From CAIWAH01 sp964602595 (GTDB lineage: Bacteria; Verrucomicrobiota; Verrucomicrobiia; Limisphaerales; UBA9464): 64,000 nt of DNA. Location: the NCBI GenBank assembly GCA_964602595.1, contig CAZRRO010000006.1, forward strand, positions 62,001 to 126,000, in the 5' to 3' direction. Positions 36,501-44,136 of this stretch are shown here, one piece after another. The translations under genes and the position numbers were made by a program. Below the pieces are notes generated by a model, which was not told where the DNA came from, made no database searches, and worked only from the letters and a program-made list of their open reading frames with translations. The stretch's first letter is position 1. The number at the start of each line of letters is the position of its first letter.

Positions 36501-38318
36501 TACGAGGACGTCGGGTTCAGCGAGCAACGACAACGTGACCTCGGCCGCGCCGGCGGGAATCTGGATCGCCAGGAAGTTGCCGAAGGCGGGTAACTGGCTG
36601 CCGGCGTCCGCGTTGGGAAAGGCCCAGCGATAGTCTTGTCCCCAGACCGCCGTTCCGGTGACGTGCACCCAAAGGTCGAGCGCGTCGGCGTTGCCGGCGC
36701 CGCCTTGGCGCGACACCACAAAACTGCCCGTGCGATTCTTGAGGTCGCCAGTTTCGAAGGCCGGCGACTTGCCCGGCGCAATCGTCACGATGGGCAGCTG
36801 CCCGCCGTCGGCCGTCAGCTTGACCGGCACCGGCCAAGACTTCAGCTCCGCTCCAGCCGCAATCTTGGCGCGGGCCGCCAGGGAGACTGCCCCGGGCTCC
36901 GTGCCGGTGGCGGGACGCCAGGAGAATTCATGGACCCGCAGGCGGCCCGGAATGTCCATCTCCCGGGTCAGAATCTCGGAGACGCCGACCAGTTGATCAT
37001 TCGCGGTAAACTCGACCCGTCGGATGGACCCCACAGGATCAACCGCCACTGCCCGGAGCAGGTGCGCCCCATTCACGGCCAAGACAGACTCCGCGGCCGG
37101 CGCCACGAGGACCACCTCGGCCGCGTCGGGATCGCGCCGATCCACGACCCACGCCTCCGCGCGGTCGGGCGTGCCCACCACGTAAGGTGGGACGGCCCCG
37201 ATCACCGCCGGGACCGGCGGCGTGAATAGTTGGAAGGTCAAGTCTTCGGCGGGCCGCTCCGCCACGGCGAGCAATCCGTCGAACGACGCGAATACCCCGA
37301 CGGTCACCGAACTGCGGCCGGACGGGATCAGGATTTCGTTACCGGAGAGTTCGATTTCGGGCCGGGCGCAATCGTCGCAGGGATCAACCACCAATCGGTA
37401 GTCAGCACCGCGGCGGGCTTCACCGGCCAACTGGAAGAATACCACCACGTCCCGAGTCAGGTCACCGGTCCGTTCCAAGACCAGTTCACTGCGGTTGAAG
37501 CGGTCACCTTCGAGGGCATAGGGGCGCACCGCCGTCACGGTCACCGCGGGCGGGTTGATCGCCGCGACCGCGATCCGTGCCGACGACGAAACCAACACCG
37601 ACCCATCCGCCAGCATCGCCCGCGCCTCGATGGCATATTTGCCTTCGGCGGCCGGCCGCCAGATCAACCGATGCACCAGGCGTGCGCCCGCGGGCGGCAG
37701 GATGCAGGGCGAAAGCGGACACGGTGGATTGAGGCACGGCGGACAGAAATCCACGGTCGAAGTCCCGACCTTTTCCCCGTTCGCGAAGAAATCGACCGCC
37801 GAGATCAGGCCGCGCGGATCAGTGGCCTCGGCTACCAGCTCAATTTCGGCTCCCAGCCGGAATTCGGCGAGGTCGGCCGGCTGTTTCAGCACCAGCGTTG
37901 CGACCGGTTTCCCTTGGCCGACTTGGATCGTCACCGGCGCGGAGACGGTGAATCCGCCCGGCGAACCGGAGCCACGAACCCGCAGTTCGTGTCGGCCGAA
38001 CGGCGCGTCGCGCCAGATGAATTCATGGTGCACTGGTTCGCCCGGCGGAATCGGGACCAAGGTGAGGATCGCCGACTCGCCGATGACTTTGCCGTCGGCC
38101 AGGAATTCCAGCCAAGTGATGCCGCCCCCCGTATCGATTGCCGTGGCCCGGATCGGGACATCCACGCCGAGAGCAAAGCCTTCCCCGTCGGCCGGCGCGG
38201 TGATGGTAAGGGTCACCATCGGCTGGTTAGGGCCACCAGGGCCGGTTTGAGCACAGAGACGGGCGGCCAAACAAGCGGCAGCCAGCAGCCATGCCAAGGG
38301 GGCTAGGAGGGATTTCAT
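33594..38318 (-). CDS. Giant secreted Ig-like/Calx-beta repeat protein
   Basis: The 1,574-residue protein has a signal peptide (LLAAACLAARLCAQT). It contains at least seven Ig-like Big_9-type repeats, each with the motif EFFANG..IG or a variant and closing WKPELPGSYVLTA-like strands. Two Calx-beta-like segments (VTVTAVRPYALEGD and VTIAPGKSPAFETGD) lie between them. Many repeats carry Cys-x2-Cys after the IG(E/Q) strand: CHAC, CVAC, CDTC, CETC, CPPC. Near the C-terminus SRHPADRDPGDDAIS and NELTAYAAAWK look like a dockerin-type calcium segment. It follows an ECF sigma/pseudopilin pair on the same strand. It is probably a surface fibre or adhesin. Confidence 0.78.
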   Translation of the reverse strand: MKSLLAPLAWLLAAACLAARLCAQTGPGGPNQPMVTLTITAPADGEGFALGVDVPIRATAIDTGGGITWLEFLADGKVIGESAILTLVPIPPGEPVHHEFIWRDAPFGRHELRVRGSGSPGGFTVSAPVTIQVGQGKPVATLVLKQPADLAEFRLGAEIELVAEATDPRGLISAVDFFANGEKVGTSTVDFCPPCLNPPCPLSPCILPPAGARLVHRLIWRPAAEGKYAIEARAMLADGSVLVSSSARIAVAAINPPAVTVTAVRPYALEGDRFNRSELVLERTGDLTRDVVVFFQLAGEARRGADYRLVVDPCDDCARPEIELSGNEILIPSGRSSVTVGVFASFDGLLAVAERPAEDLTFQLFTPPVPAVIGAVPPYVVGTPDRAEAWVVDRRDPDAAEVVLVAPAAESVLAVNGAHLLRAVAVDPVGSIRRVEFTANDQLVGVSEILTREMDIPGRLRVHEFSWRPATGTEPGAVSLAARAKIAAGAELKSWPVPVKLTADGGQLPIVTIAPGKSPAFETGDLKNRTGSFVVSRQGGAGNADALDLWVHVTGTAVWGQDYRWAFPNADAGSQLPAFGNFLAIQIPAGAAEVTLSLLAEPDVLVEDTESVTLRLIDPPIASLGSSLLPFPPSYVIGEPSEASIEIRNVTEEMPQVTLTASGTQFPAGATVTLSATAVVPGQPIGGILFLANGLEIGQVPYCCDTCRCLPPVEGAPFSATFEWKNVPAGTYALTAQALTFANNLWESAPVTIRVGEPKAPSLVILTPTNGAAFKLGDSILIDTEGVDPEGVVNQVEFFANGLKIGETCHACVIDALVMPGTPLHNQLSWKPELPGSYVLTAVGQFGADRKVAAAPVVIRVGEAKAPGLTITTPVNGATFKAGETVVIDTVGQHPSGWVTTVEFFANGNRIGESCVACLMAGLIPPGRELHNRLEWQPEKPGSYVLTAVGSFSPGGKATTVPVVVRVLPAESAARLTIKTPVDGSSVPAETPVDVVAVGIGRVGGITDVVLLVDGQPAGESHLDFIRAPGPDEEVTHGFTVRLTAGSHELVVQDLADRTVKSPPVRVTAAGVSASIVWNSPADGARFPRGQTIPLEVTATDPGGLLFELEYLAGETLIGRSTYSCETCRPGLGAPLPHRFEWSNPPVGEHTLTARGIRADGSMVRSRPLRLTVGEQTNPGLAVRRELPASYQAGAEFTVRLVAQPAASVAAYVVEDQPPFALPTPGAPGFEHPFWQVVSVGDGGVWDPSTGKVKFGPFFDAQPRTLTYDVRPNLVVDLAQFSGRGSADGVSFPIGGDTVLRGHSRHPADRDPGDDAISANELTAYAAAWKREQVWPVAPNPIPVDYVTRAAALWRGGENYRPAATAAGSARDWENGLATDAGPPGEAADLPVAGTALRVRTPRADGSVLVSLRVLAAPGTRAFAVEERLPEGATAVEVSSDGAWAAASQTLRWGPFFAGVNPVVSYVVTGGRREAKGVVSFDGLSLPIHDVDGGVPAQSAGRLVGVDPLPDGSLQVSLEAAALLDGAEFDLEVSGDLNSWLPAGAFAPEQGGGFAKDTGPVGAEVRFYRAVRKR

Positions 38319-38377
38319 ATCGGATCCTCAGCAAACGGGTGAGTCAGACTTCAGCATAGCGGTCGCGGTGTCCGGCG

Positions 38378-39154
38378 CTACTCCGGGATTGCCGCAAAAT
38401 TCTCCCCGGCTTCGAGCCGGCGGCGCAAGCCCTCGGCCGGGATCGCCGCGACGTGGCCGTCGGCGTGCAGGTAGTTGGCGTGCTGGCCGTGCCGGTAGGG
38501 ATCAATGTCGGCCAGCACATGCGCCCAGCCGAAGATCCAGGTGTCGGGATGGGTGTGGTCGTCGAAGGCGGGCACCGGCAACCGGTCGAAACCGACCGGA
38601 GGGAAAAGGACTCCCAGGTTCGAACCTTCGAAGGCCAGGAACGTGTCAGCTGGTCGGGAAAGTTCGGCGAGCCGCAAAGTCGCCCGGTTGATCGTCAACT
38701 CCGGCCGCCAGCCCGGCGTGGCTGTAATGTCCTCCGAGGGTTTCGGTTCGCGGGCGGTGTATTCATTCCGCACGTAGCTTGACCGGTTCCACTTTCGGCG
38801 CGCCGTGCCGTAGGCATCGGTGGGGCAGATCCGCAGCCCGTCCACCGAGCCGAGTTGCGGCGCCAACGCCAGGACCCACGCCGGGGCCTCGGCACCCTGT
38901 GGATCCGCCGGCAATTTCCCGTCCGGTTCATTGTCGGCATACATCAGCAGCCCCAGCCCGAGCTGCCGCAATTGGGACAGGCATTGGACCGATTTGGCCC
39001 GGGCCTTCGCCTTCGCCAAAGCGGGCACCAACAGCCCGGCCAGCACTCCGAGGATGGCCACGACGACCAGCAGTTCGATGAGGGTAAAGCCCCGCCGGCG
39101 CGCGACCTTGCGCAGTGCCGGAACGATTCCTCCGCTGGACATAGGGTGCTTCAT
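38378..39154 (-). CDS. H-X9-DG type pseudopilin with prepilin cleavage site
   Basis: The 258-residue protein has a basic leader, then the prepilin peptidase site RRRGFTLIELLVVVA and a hydrophobic helix ending GLLVPALAKAKARAK. The globular part has LGLGLLMYADNEPDGKLP and ends HGQHANYLHADGHVAAI, which matches His-x9-Asp-Gly exactly. Such proteins are numerous in Planctomycetes and Verrucomicrobia; they resemble type II secretion pseudopilins, but their function is unsettled. Its ATG overlaps the sigma-factor stop (ATGA, 39151-39154), so the two are translationally coupled. Confidence 0.88.
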   Translation of the reverse strand: MKHPMSSGGIVPALRKVARRRGFTLIELLVVVAILGVLAGLLVPALAKAKARAKSVQCLSQLRQLGLGLLMYADNEPDGKLPADPQGAEAPAWVLALAPQLGSVDGLRICPTDAYGTARRKWNRSSYVRNEYTAREPKPSEDITATPGWRPELTINRATLRLAELSRPADTFLAFEGSNLGVLFPPVGFDRLPVPAFDDHTHPDTWIFGWAHVLADIDPYRHGQHANYLHADGHVAAIPAEGLRRRLEAGENFAAIPE

Positions 39155-40326
39155 GGCAGGTTCACCAAGGCAATGCGAGGTTCGCCGGTCGCGGGATCGG
39201 GCGCAATCCAGACGGAGCCGCCCCCGATCATCACGCCCTGCGCCGTGCAGTGGAGACGTTGGGCCGGGCATTTGAGGATTTCGCCCGCCACGGATGCGGT
39301 AAAAACCTGCTCGAAGGCGTCCAGCAGTCCGGCCGGCCCGGCCAACGGACCGGCAAAACCGCGGCCTGTGACCGGTAAGGGATACCGGATCTGGCGGACG
39401 ACGGTTTCCCGTTCGCCCTCGCGGATCTGCCGCTGGAGTTCACGGATGAAGCCGTGCACCACCCGGGGATCGGCGAAACCGGCGGCTCGATAGTCGCCGT
39501 CCGCCAGCACTGCGCGCGCTTGCCAACGTTCCCAGACTTCCCGGCCAAGCCACCCGGCCCCGCTCAGCAGGGTCAAGGCCGTCGCCGCCGTCACGATCCA
39601 GGTGCGCGCGGCGGTCCACGCCATTTCCGCCGCCACCGCCTTCGAGAGAGCCACCGCCTTGGCCGAACCCACGGCCGCCGGCTTCAAAGCCGCCACGACG
39701 GTCGGCCCGACCAATTCGGAGGCCGGATCGCCCACCGCCTGCTGGCCCAGCAATCCGGGCAACGAGGTGGCCGACGCGATGACTCCCTGGCGTTGGAGCT
39801 CCTCCCTCAGCTTCTCCAACGCCCGGCCGACCCGCTTCCGCGCCGCCTCCTCGGCAATTCCCAGCGCAGCGCCGACTTCGGCCAGGCTGCAATTCCGGAA
39901 AAACCGCAGCAGCAGCGCGGAGCGGTCGGCCTCCCGCAGCCGGGCCAGCGAGTCGTCCAGGACCGGCGCCACGCGCTCCCAGAGTTGGGTCGCGTCCTCG
40001 TGGGATTCTGGGTTGTTCGGGTTCATCTGAAATGCGGCATTCTCCCGCTGCCGACGGCGACGTTCCGCCCGCAGCAAATCATGGGCGGCATACCGGGCGG
40101 CCTGCATCAGCCAGCCCAAGAGGACCACCTCCGGGCGGAGCGAACCCGCCTTGCGCGCGAGCAAGACAAACACGGCCTGCGTCACCTCGTCGGCCAGGTG
40201 CGGGTCGTTGGTCTGCCGCAGCGCGGCCGCCCGCACCAACCCGGCGTGCCGCCTCACCAGTTCGGTGAATGCCTCCTCGGCGCCGGAGGCGGCGAAATCG
40301 CGCAGCAATTGGGCATCGGTCACCAC
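39151..40326 (-). CDS. ECF-like sigma-70 factor with C-terminal membrane extension
   Basis: The 391-residue protein has region 2 (AFTELVRRHAGLVRAAALRQ and DEVTQAVFVLLARKA) and region 4 (LLLRFFRNCSLAEVGAALG, EEAARKRVGRALEKLRE). After region 4 comes an Ala-rich linker, a probable transmembrane helix (TWIVTAATALTLLSGAGWL) and about 130 extra residues, presumably outside the cytoplasm. The start is most likely GTG 40326 or 40323; no ATG precedes region 2 closely, and the frame upstream crosses a simple repeat. The extension may act as a built-in anti-sigma or sensor. It is coupled to the downstream pseudopilin. Confidence 0.82.
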   Translation of the reverse strand: MVTDAQLLRDFAASGAEEAFTELVRRHAGLVRAAALRQTNDPHLADEVTQAVFVLLARKAGSLRPEVVLLGWLMQAARYAAHDLLRAERRRRQRENAAFQMNPNNPESHEDATQLWERVAPVLDDSLARLREADRSALLLRFFRNCSLAEVGAALGIAEEAARKRVGRALEKLREELQRQGVIASATSLPGLLGQQAVGDPASELVGPTVVAALKPAAVGSAKAVALSKAVAAEMAWTAARTWIVTAATALTLLSGAGWLGREVWERWQARAVLADGDYRAAGFADPRVVHGFIRELQRQIREGERETVVRQIRYPLPVTGRGFAGPLAGPAGLLDAFEQVFTASVAGEILKCPAQRLHCTAQGVMIGGGSVWIAPDPATGEPRIALVNLP

Positions 40327-40387
40327 GGTTTTCCCATTGAATGGCCGCCGCCGGCAAAAGCGGACAGGAAAAGTTGAGGGCAGGCAC

Positions 40388-40422
40388 AATGACCAATGAC
40401 CAATGACCAATGACCAATGACC
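40388..40422. repeat. Five tandem copies of a 7-bp repeat (AATGACC)
   Basis: AATGACC occurs five times without interruption in the divergent gap between the sigma-factor and acpH genes. At about 40469-40485 the stretch TCCTTGGTCCTTGGTCATT reads like degenerate copies in the opposite orientation, so the two arms could pair. It lies in the likely promoter region of both genes. Whether it is a phase-variable tract, a protein-binding array or a dispersed repeat cannot be decided here. Confidence 0.9.
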
Positions 40423-40493
40423 CACCGTCCAGCCGGCTCGGGCCGCTAGTTCAAGATTGGACATTGATCCTTGGTCCTTGGTCATTTCCCGCC

Positions 40494-41087
40494 ATGAACT
40501 GGCTCGCGCACTTTGTCCTGTCCCCGGATGACGACCGTGTCCGGCTCGGCAATTGGCTGCCCGACGTGCTGTCGCGGCCGGAACTGACCGCCATGACCGA
40601 CCCGATGGTGCGGGTGGGTATCGAATTGCACCGCCGCATCGACGAGACCACCGACCGGCATCCCGCCGTGCTGGCCGCCCGCGACATGCTGCCGGCGGGG
40701 TTGCGCCGCTTCGCCGGCCTGGTCCTCGACGTGACCTGGGACCATTTCCTGACGCGGGACTTCGAGCGGCTTGCCGGCGAACCATTGGATGGCTTTGTGG
40801 ACCGGGTCCACACCGGCCTCTACGCCCATTCCCAGCACCTGCCGGCCGAGGTTCTGGCGGTGCTGGCCCGCATGGAGGACGAACGGTGGTTGGGCTGCTA
40901 CGGCACACCTGCCGGCGTCGAACTCACCCTGACACGGATCGCCCGGCGACTTTCCCCGCGGGCGCGCACCGCCTTCCATCCCGCCGCCGCCCGGCGTGTT
41001 TTGGAACGCGACCACCGGGTGTTGGCGGACTGCTTCGACCAACTCTGGCCGGACTTGGTTGCAGTGTCCAACCGCCGCCCCGGCTGA
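40494..41087 (+). CDS. acpH: Acyl carrier protein phosphodiesterase
   Basis: The 197-residue protein starts MNWLAHFVLSPDDD and has GNWLPDVL, GIELHRRIDETTDRHP and FAGLVLDVTWDHFL, the conserved His/Asp-rich pattern of the ACP phosphodiesterase family (HD-like metal hydrolases). It removes the 4'-phosphopantetheine arm from holo-ACP, recycling apo-ACP. ATG 40494 is chosen over 40410 because the first 28 codons upstream are simply the translated AATGACC repeat. A 158-bp gap separates it from the transporter downstream. Confidence 0.88.
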   Translation: MNWLAHFVLSPDDDRVRLGNWLPDVLSRPELTAMTDPMVRVGIELHRRIDETTDRHPAVLAARDMLPAGLRRFAGLVLDVTWDHFLTRDFERLAGEPLDGFVDRVHTGLYAHSQHLPAEVLAVLARMEDERWLGCYGTPAGVELTLTRIARRLSPRARTAFHPAAARRVLERDHRVLADCFDQLWPDLVAVSNRRPG

Positions 41088-41245
41088 AACTCCGGTTGCT
41101 GCCGAAGGCTTGCCGGCCCGGCATTCTCCGGCAGAATCCGCCGCGTGTCCCCGTCGCTTCCCCGTCTCCCGACGTTCTTCGCTTCCGTCCGCGGGGCGAA
41201 GGGGCCGACCCACACAATGCCGAGCCTCACCCCACCCTGTCCCCC

Positions 41246-43108
41246 ATGAACAAACCACGCCTGCAATTCTGGCAGATCTGGAACCTCAGCTTCGGCTTCC
41301 TCGGGATCCAGTTCGGCTGGGGTCTCCAGATGGCCAACATGAGCTCCATCTACGAGATGCTGGGGGCCAAGGAGAACGAACTGGCGCTGCTCTGGATCGC
41401 CGCGCCGCTCACCGGCCTGCTGGTGCAGCCCATCGTCGGACACATGAGCGACCGGACCTGGAACTCACTGGGCCGGCGGAAACCGTATTTCCTCGTTGGC
41501 GCCCTGCTTTCAACGCTGGCGCTCCTGGCCATGCCCAACTGCGGCGCACTGTGGATGGCGGTCGGGTTGCTCTGGATTCTGGATGCCTCGATCAACATCA
41601 CCATGGAACCGTTTCGCGCCTTCGTGGCCGACATGCTGCCGGAGGAACAGCGCCCGTTCGGCTTCTCGGTGCAGACGCTGCTCATCGGCCTGGGCGCCGT
41701 GGTTTCGTCGTCGCTCCCGTGGATGTTGGCAAACTGGTTCGGGGTCACCTCGGACCCGGCCGGCGCGGGCAAGATTCCCCAGCCCGTGAAGTTGGCATTC
41801 TACCTCGGTGCAGCGGTGCTGCTGGTGTGCGTGTTGGTGACGATGCTGACCACCAAGGAATACCCGCCGGCGGACATGGCCGCGTTTGAACGCGAGAAAA
41901 AGGAGAAGGCCGGCCTCGCCGGCAACGTGCAGGAAATCATCGCCACCGTCGCCGCCATGCCGGCCCGGATGAAGCAACTCGCGTGGGTGCAATTGTTCAC
42001 CTGGGGCGGCCTGTTCTGCATGTGGACCTACTTCGGGCCCGCCATCGCCCGCAGCGTCTTCGGCGCCACCGATGCCAACAGCCAACTCTACCGGGACGGC
42101 ACGGCGTGGGGCGGGGTCTGCTTCTCGATCTACAACGGCGTTGCGCTGGCCATGGCATTCGCCCTGATTGCGCTCACCCGCCATGTTTCGCCAAAGAAGA
42201 TTCACTTCGCCGGCCTGCTGTGCGGCGCGCTCGGATTGCTGTCGGTGCTGGTCATCCGGGACAAGCAGCTGCTCTTTGCCTCCATGGTCGGTGTCGGCAT
42301 CGCCTGGGCGTGCATCCTGGCAATGCCTTACGCCATGCTGGCCGGCTGCCTGCCTGAGGAAAAGATGGGCACCTACATGGGCGTGTTCAACTTCTTCATC
42401 GTCATCCCGCAGGTCGTCATCGCGCTGGGTTCCGGACCGCTGGTGGAACACGTCTTCGGCGGCAAGTCAGTCTATGCGGTTGCGCTGGGCGGCGCGCTGA
42501 TGGGCATCGCCGCGCTGATGGTCCAGCGGGTGGATTACGTGCCGCCGGCCGAGGCACCCGCCCCGCGTTGGCCGCGGCCGCCGGTCGCGACGGCCCGCTC
42601 AACCCCAGACCAACCGGCAGACGATCACCGCGGCGATGATGCCCGCCAAGTCTGCCGCCAGGCCGGCCCAAATGGCGTGCCGCGTTTTCCGCACCGCCAC
42701 CGCTCCAAAGTAGACCGCGACGATGTAGAAGGTCGTCTCCGTGCTGCCGAAGAGCGTCGCGGCCATGCGGGTCGTCAGGTGGTCCGGTCCCAGCGTCTTG
42801 ACGAGATCGGACAAGGCCGCCAGCGAACCGCTTCCGCTGAGCGGGCGGATCAGGGCCATCGGCGCGAGGTCGGGCGGGAAGTTCACCAGGTTGAGCGTCG
42901 GCGTGAGCACCTGGGTGAACAGTTCGATCACTCCCGCGCCGCGCAGGCAGCCGATGGCCACCAGCATCGCGACAAAGTAGGGAATGATCTGCACCGCCAC
43001 GCCGAAGCCGTCCTTGGCGCCCTCGATGAATTCCTCGTAGACCGCCAGCTTCCGCAGCCACGCGTAGAACGGGAAGAACGCCACCATGAACGGAACCGCC
43101 AGCACTGA
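41246..43108 (+). CDS. SLC45-type MFS sugar transporter with run-on C-terminus
   Basis: The transporter part (about residues 1-440) starts MNKPRLQFWQIWNLSFGFLG. It has GLQMANMSSIYEMLGA, GHMSDRTWNSLGRRKPYF (the MFS A-like motif), DASINITMEPFRAFVADMLP and about twelve hydrophobic segments, matching bacterial SLC45/sucrose-type MFS carriers that import di- or oligosaccharides. The normal C-terminus would fall near 42570. Instead the frame has no stop until 43108 and runs 510 bp antisense through the convergent gene, adding a polar Arg/His/Gln-rich tail. A lost stop, frameshift or sequencing error is likely. Confidence 0.8.
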   Translation: MNKPRLQFWQIWNLSFGFLGIQFGWGLQMANMSSIYEMLGAKENELALLWIAAPLTGLLVQPIVGHMSDRTWNSLGRRKPYFLVGALLSTLALLAMPNCGALWMAVGLLWILDASINITMEPFRAFVADMLPEEQRPFGFSVQTLLIGLGAVVSSSLPWMLANWFGVTSDPAGAGKIPQPVKLAFYLGAAVLLVCVLVTMLTTKEYPPADMAAFEREKKEKAGLAGNVQEIIATVAAMPARMKQLAWVQLFTWGGLFCMWTYFGPAIARSVFGATDANSQLYRDGTAWGGVCFSIYNGVALAMAFALIALTRHVSPKKIHFAGLLCGALGLLSVLVIRDKQLLFASMVGVGIAWACILAMPYAMLAGCLPEEKMGTYMGVFNFFIVIPQVVIALGSGPLVEHVFGGKSVYAVALGGALMGIAALMVQRVDYVPPAEAPAPRWPRPPVATARSTPDQPADDHRGDDARQVCRQAGPNGVPRFPHRHRSKVDRDDVEGRLRAAEERRGHAGRQVVRSQRLDEIGQGRQRTASAERADQGHRREVGREVHQVERRREHLGEQFDHSRAAQAADGHQHRDKVGNDLHRHAEAVLGALDEFLVDRQLPQPRVEREERHHERNRQH

Positions 43109-43927
43109 AACCGCGTTCAGCAACCGGATCCACGCCGCCTGCCCCACCATGTCCGCCGGCAACACCCGGCCGACCGAATCGGGAAACGCCACCAGCACGA
43201 GGAACCAGGCAAAGGCCCCGCCGAACGCCGCCAAGGCCAGCCACTGAAATAACCCCATCGGTTGCAGGCGGGACTCCTGCACGACGGCCGCCGTTTCCGT
43301 CGGGGCCGCCGCCACGGTTTCCTCCGCGGCACAGGTGCCCGCGGCCGGCGACGGCGAAATTCGTTCCAGCACCTTCACCACCACCAAGCCCGCGATGGAC
43401 GAAAAGAGCGTGGCCACGAGCGTCGTGCCCACGATGGCGGTCGGATTCTTCGAGCCCGCCGCCGCCAGGACGGCGATGGCGTTGACCGAGATGAGCTGCA
43501 CGGACCCGGTGTTGATCGCGAGGAACGTGCACATGGCGTTGGTCGCGGTGCCGGGATGCGGGTTCAGTGTCTCCAGGTCGCGCATCGCCCGGAGCCCCAG
43601 CGGCGTCGCGGCGTTGTTCAGGCCGAGCACGTTGGCGGCGATGTTCATCACCATCGAACCCATCGCGGGATGATCGGCGGGAACTTCGGGAAACAGCCAG
43701 CGCAGCAGCGGCCGCAAAGCCCGGGCGAGCACACTCACGAGCCCGGCCCGCTCCGCCAGCCGCATGATGCCCAGCCACAGGGTCATTACGCCGACCAAGC
43801 CGAGCGCCAACGTCACCGCGGTCTTGGCCGACTCAATGGCACCGTCGGCGGTTTCCTTCAGATGTCCGGTGAAGCCGCCCACCAGGACGGCGACCACCAG
43901 CATACCAAGCCAAAGGTGATTGAGCAT
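42599..43927 (-). CDS. Nucleoside-recognition/SpmA-SpmB fusion-type membrane protein
   Basis: The 442-residue protein has two Gate/nucleoside-recognition halves. The first holds NIAANVLGLNNAATPLGLRA and TFLAINTGSVQLISVNAIAV, as in SpmA. The second holds VQIIPYFVAMLVAIGCLRGA, IRPLSGSGSLAALSDL and TLFGSTETTFYIVAVYFGAV, as in SpmB. In Bacillus SpmA and SpmB act in spore-core dehydration; fused versions are common in non-sporulating Gram-negatives, where they probably transport an unknown solute. About ten membrane helices are visible. ATG 43927 is preferred. The 3' end lies under the MFS run-on frame. Confidence 0.85.
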   Translation of the reverse strand: MLNHLWLGMLVVAVLVGGFTGHLKETADGAIESAKTAVTLALGLVGVMTLWLGIMRLAERAGLVSVLARALRPLLRWLFPEVPADHPAMGSMVMNIAANVLGLNNAATPLGLRAMRDLETLNPHPGTATNAMCTFLAINTGSVQLISVNAIAVLAAAGSKNPTAIVGTTLVATLFSSIAGLVVVKVLERISPSPAAGTCAAEETVAAAPTETAAVVQESRLQPMGLFQWLALAAFGGAFAWFLVLVAFPDSVGRVLPADMVGQAAWIRLLNAVSVLAVPFMVAFFPFYAWLRKLAVYEEFIEGAKDGFGVAVQIIPYFVAMLVAIGCLRGAGVIELFTQVLTPTLNLVNFPPDLAPMALIRPLSGSGSLAALSDLVKTLGPDHLTTRMAATLFGSTETTFYIVAVYFGAVAVRKTRHAIWAGLAADLAGIIAAVIVCRLVWG

Positions 43928-44116
43928 AGCGTCGCCAGCGTGCGAATCCGGGCCATTCGGCGTCAAAGCCCAATGCGAAAAGTTCCATCGAAAGGAGATC
44001 GACCCGCAAAACTTCAGACGGGCGAAGCGCCCACAGGCGACACCCCAAGGCAGGGAAACGCGTCGGCTCGCCAACGGACGGGAAATTGGCCCCGCCGCTG
44101 TTCAAAGCTGAGAACG

Positions 44117-44134
44117 GCGGGCAGGCTTGCCCGC
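44117..44134. repeat. 18-bp palindrome abutting the antiporter start
   Basis: GCGGGCA-GGCT-TGCCCGC is a perfect 7-bp inverted repeat ending two bases before the ATG at 44137. Folded in the mRNA, it would occupy the ribosome-binding region. It resembles short REP-like elements such as that at 22766-22792 (shared GGGCAGGC core). Confidence 0.6.
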
Positions 44135-44136
44135 GG

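Noticed and set aside
40388..40422. Considered as a CRISPR fragment
   Set aside because: The unit is only 7 bp with no spacers, and no cas genes are present.
40553..41245. Possible 231-residue N-terminal extension of the MFS transporter
   Set aside because: It overlaps acpH in another frame and is Arg/Pro-rich; the MFS family start is clearly MNKPRLQFWQ at 41246.
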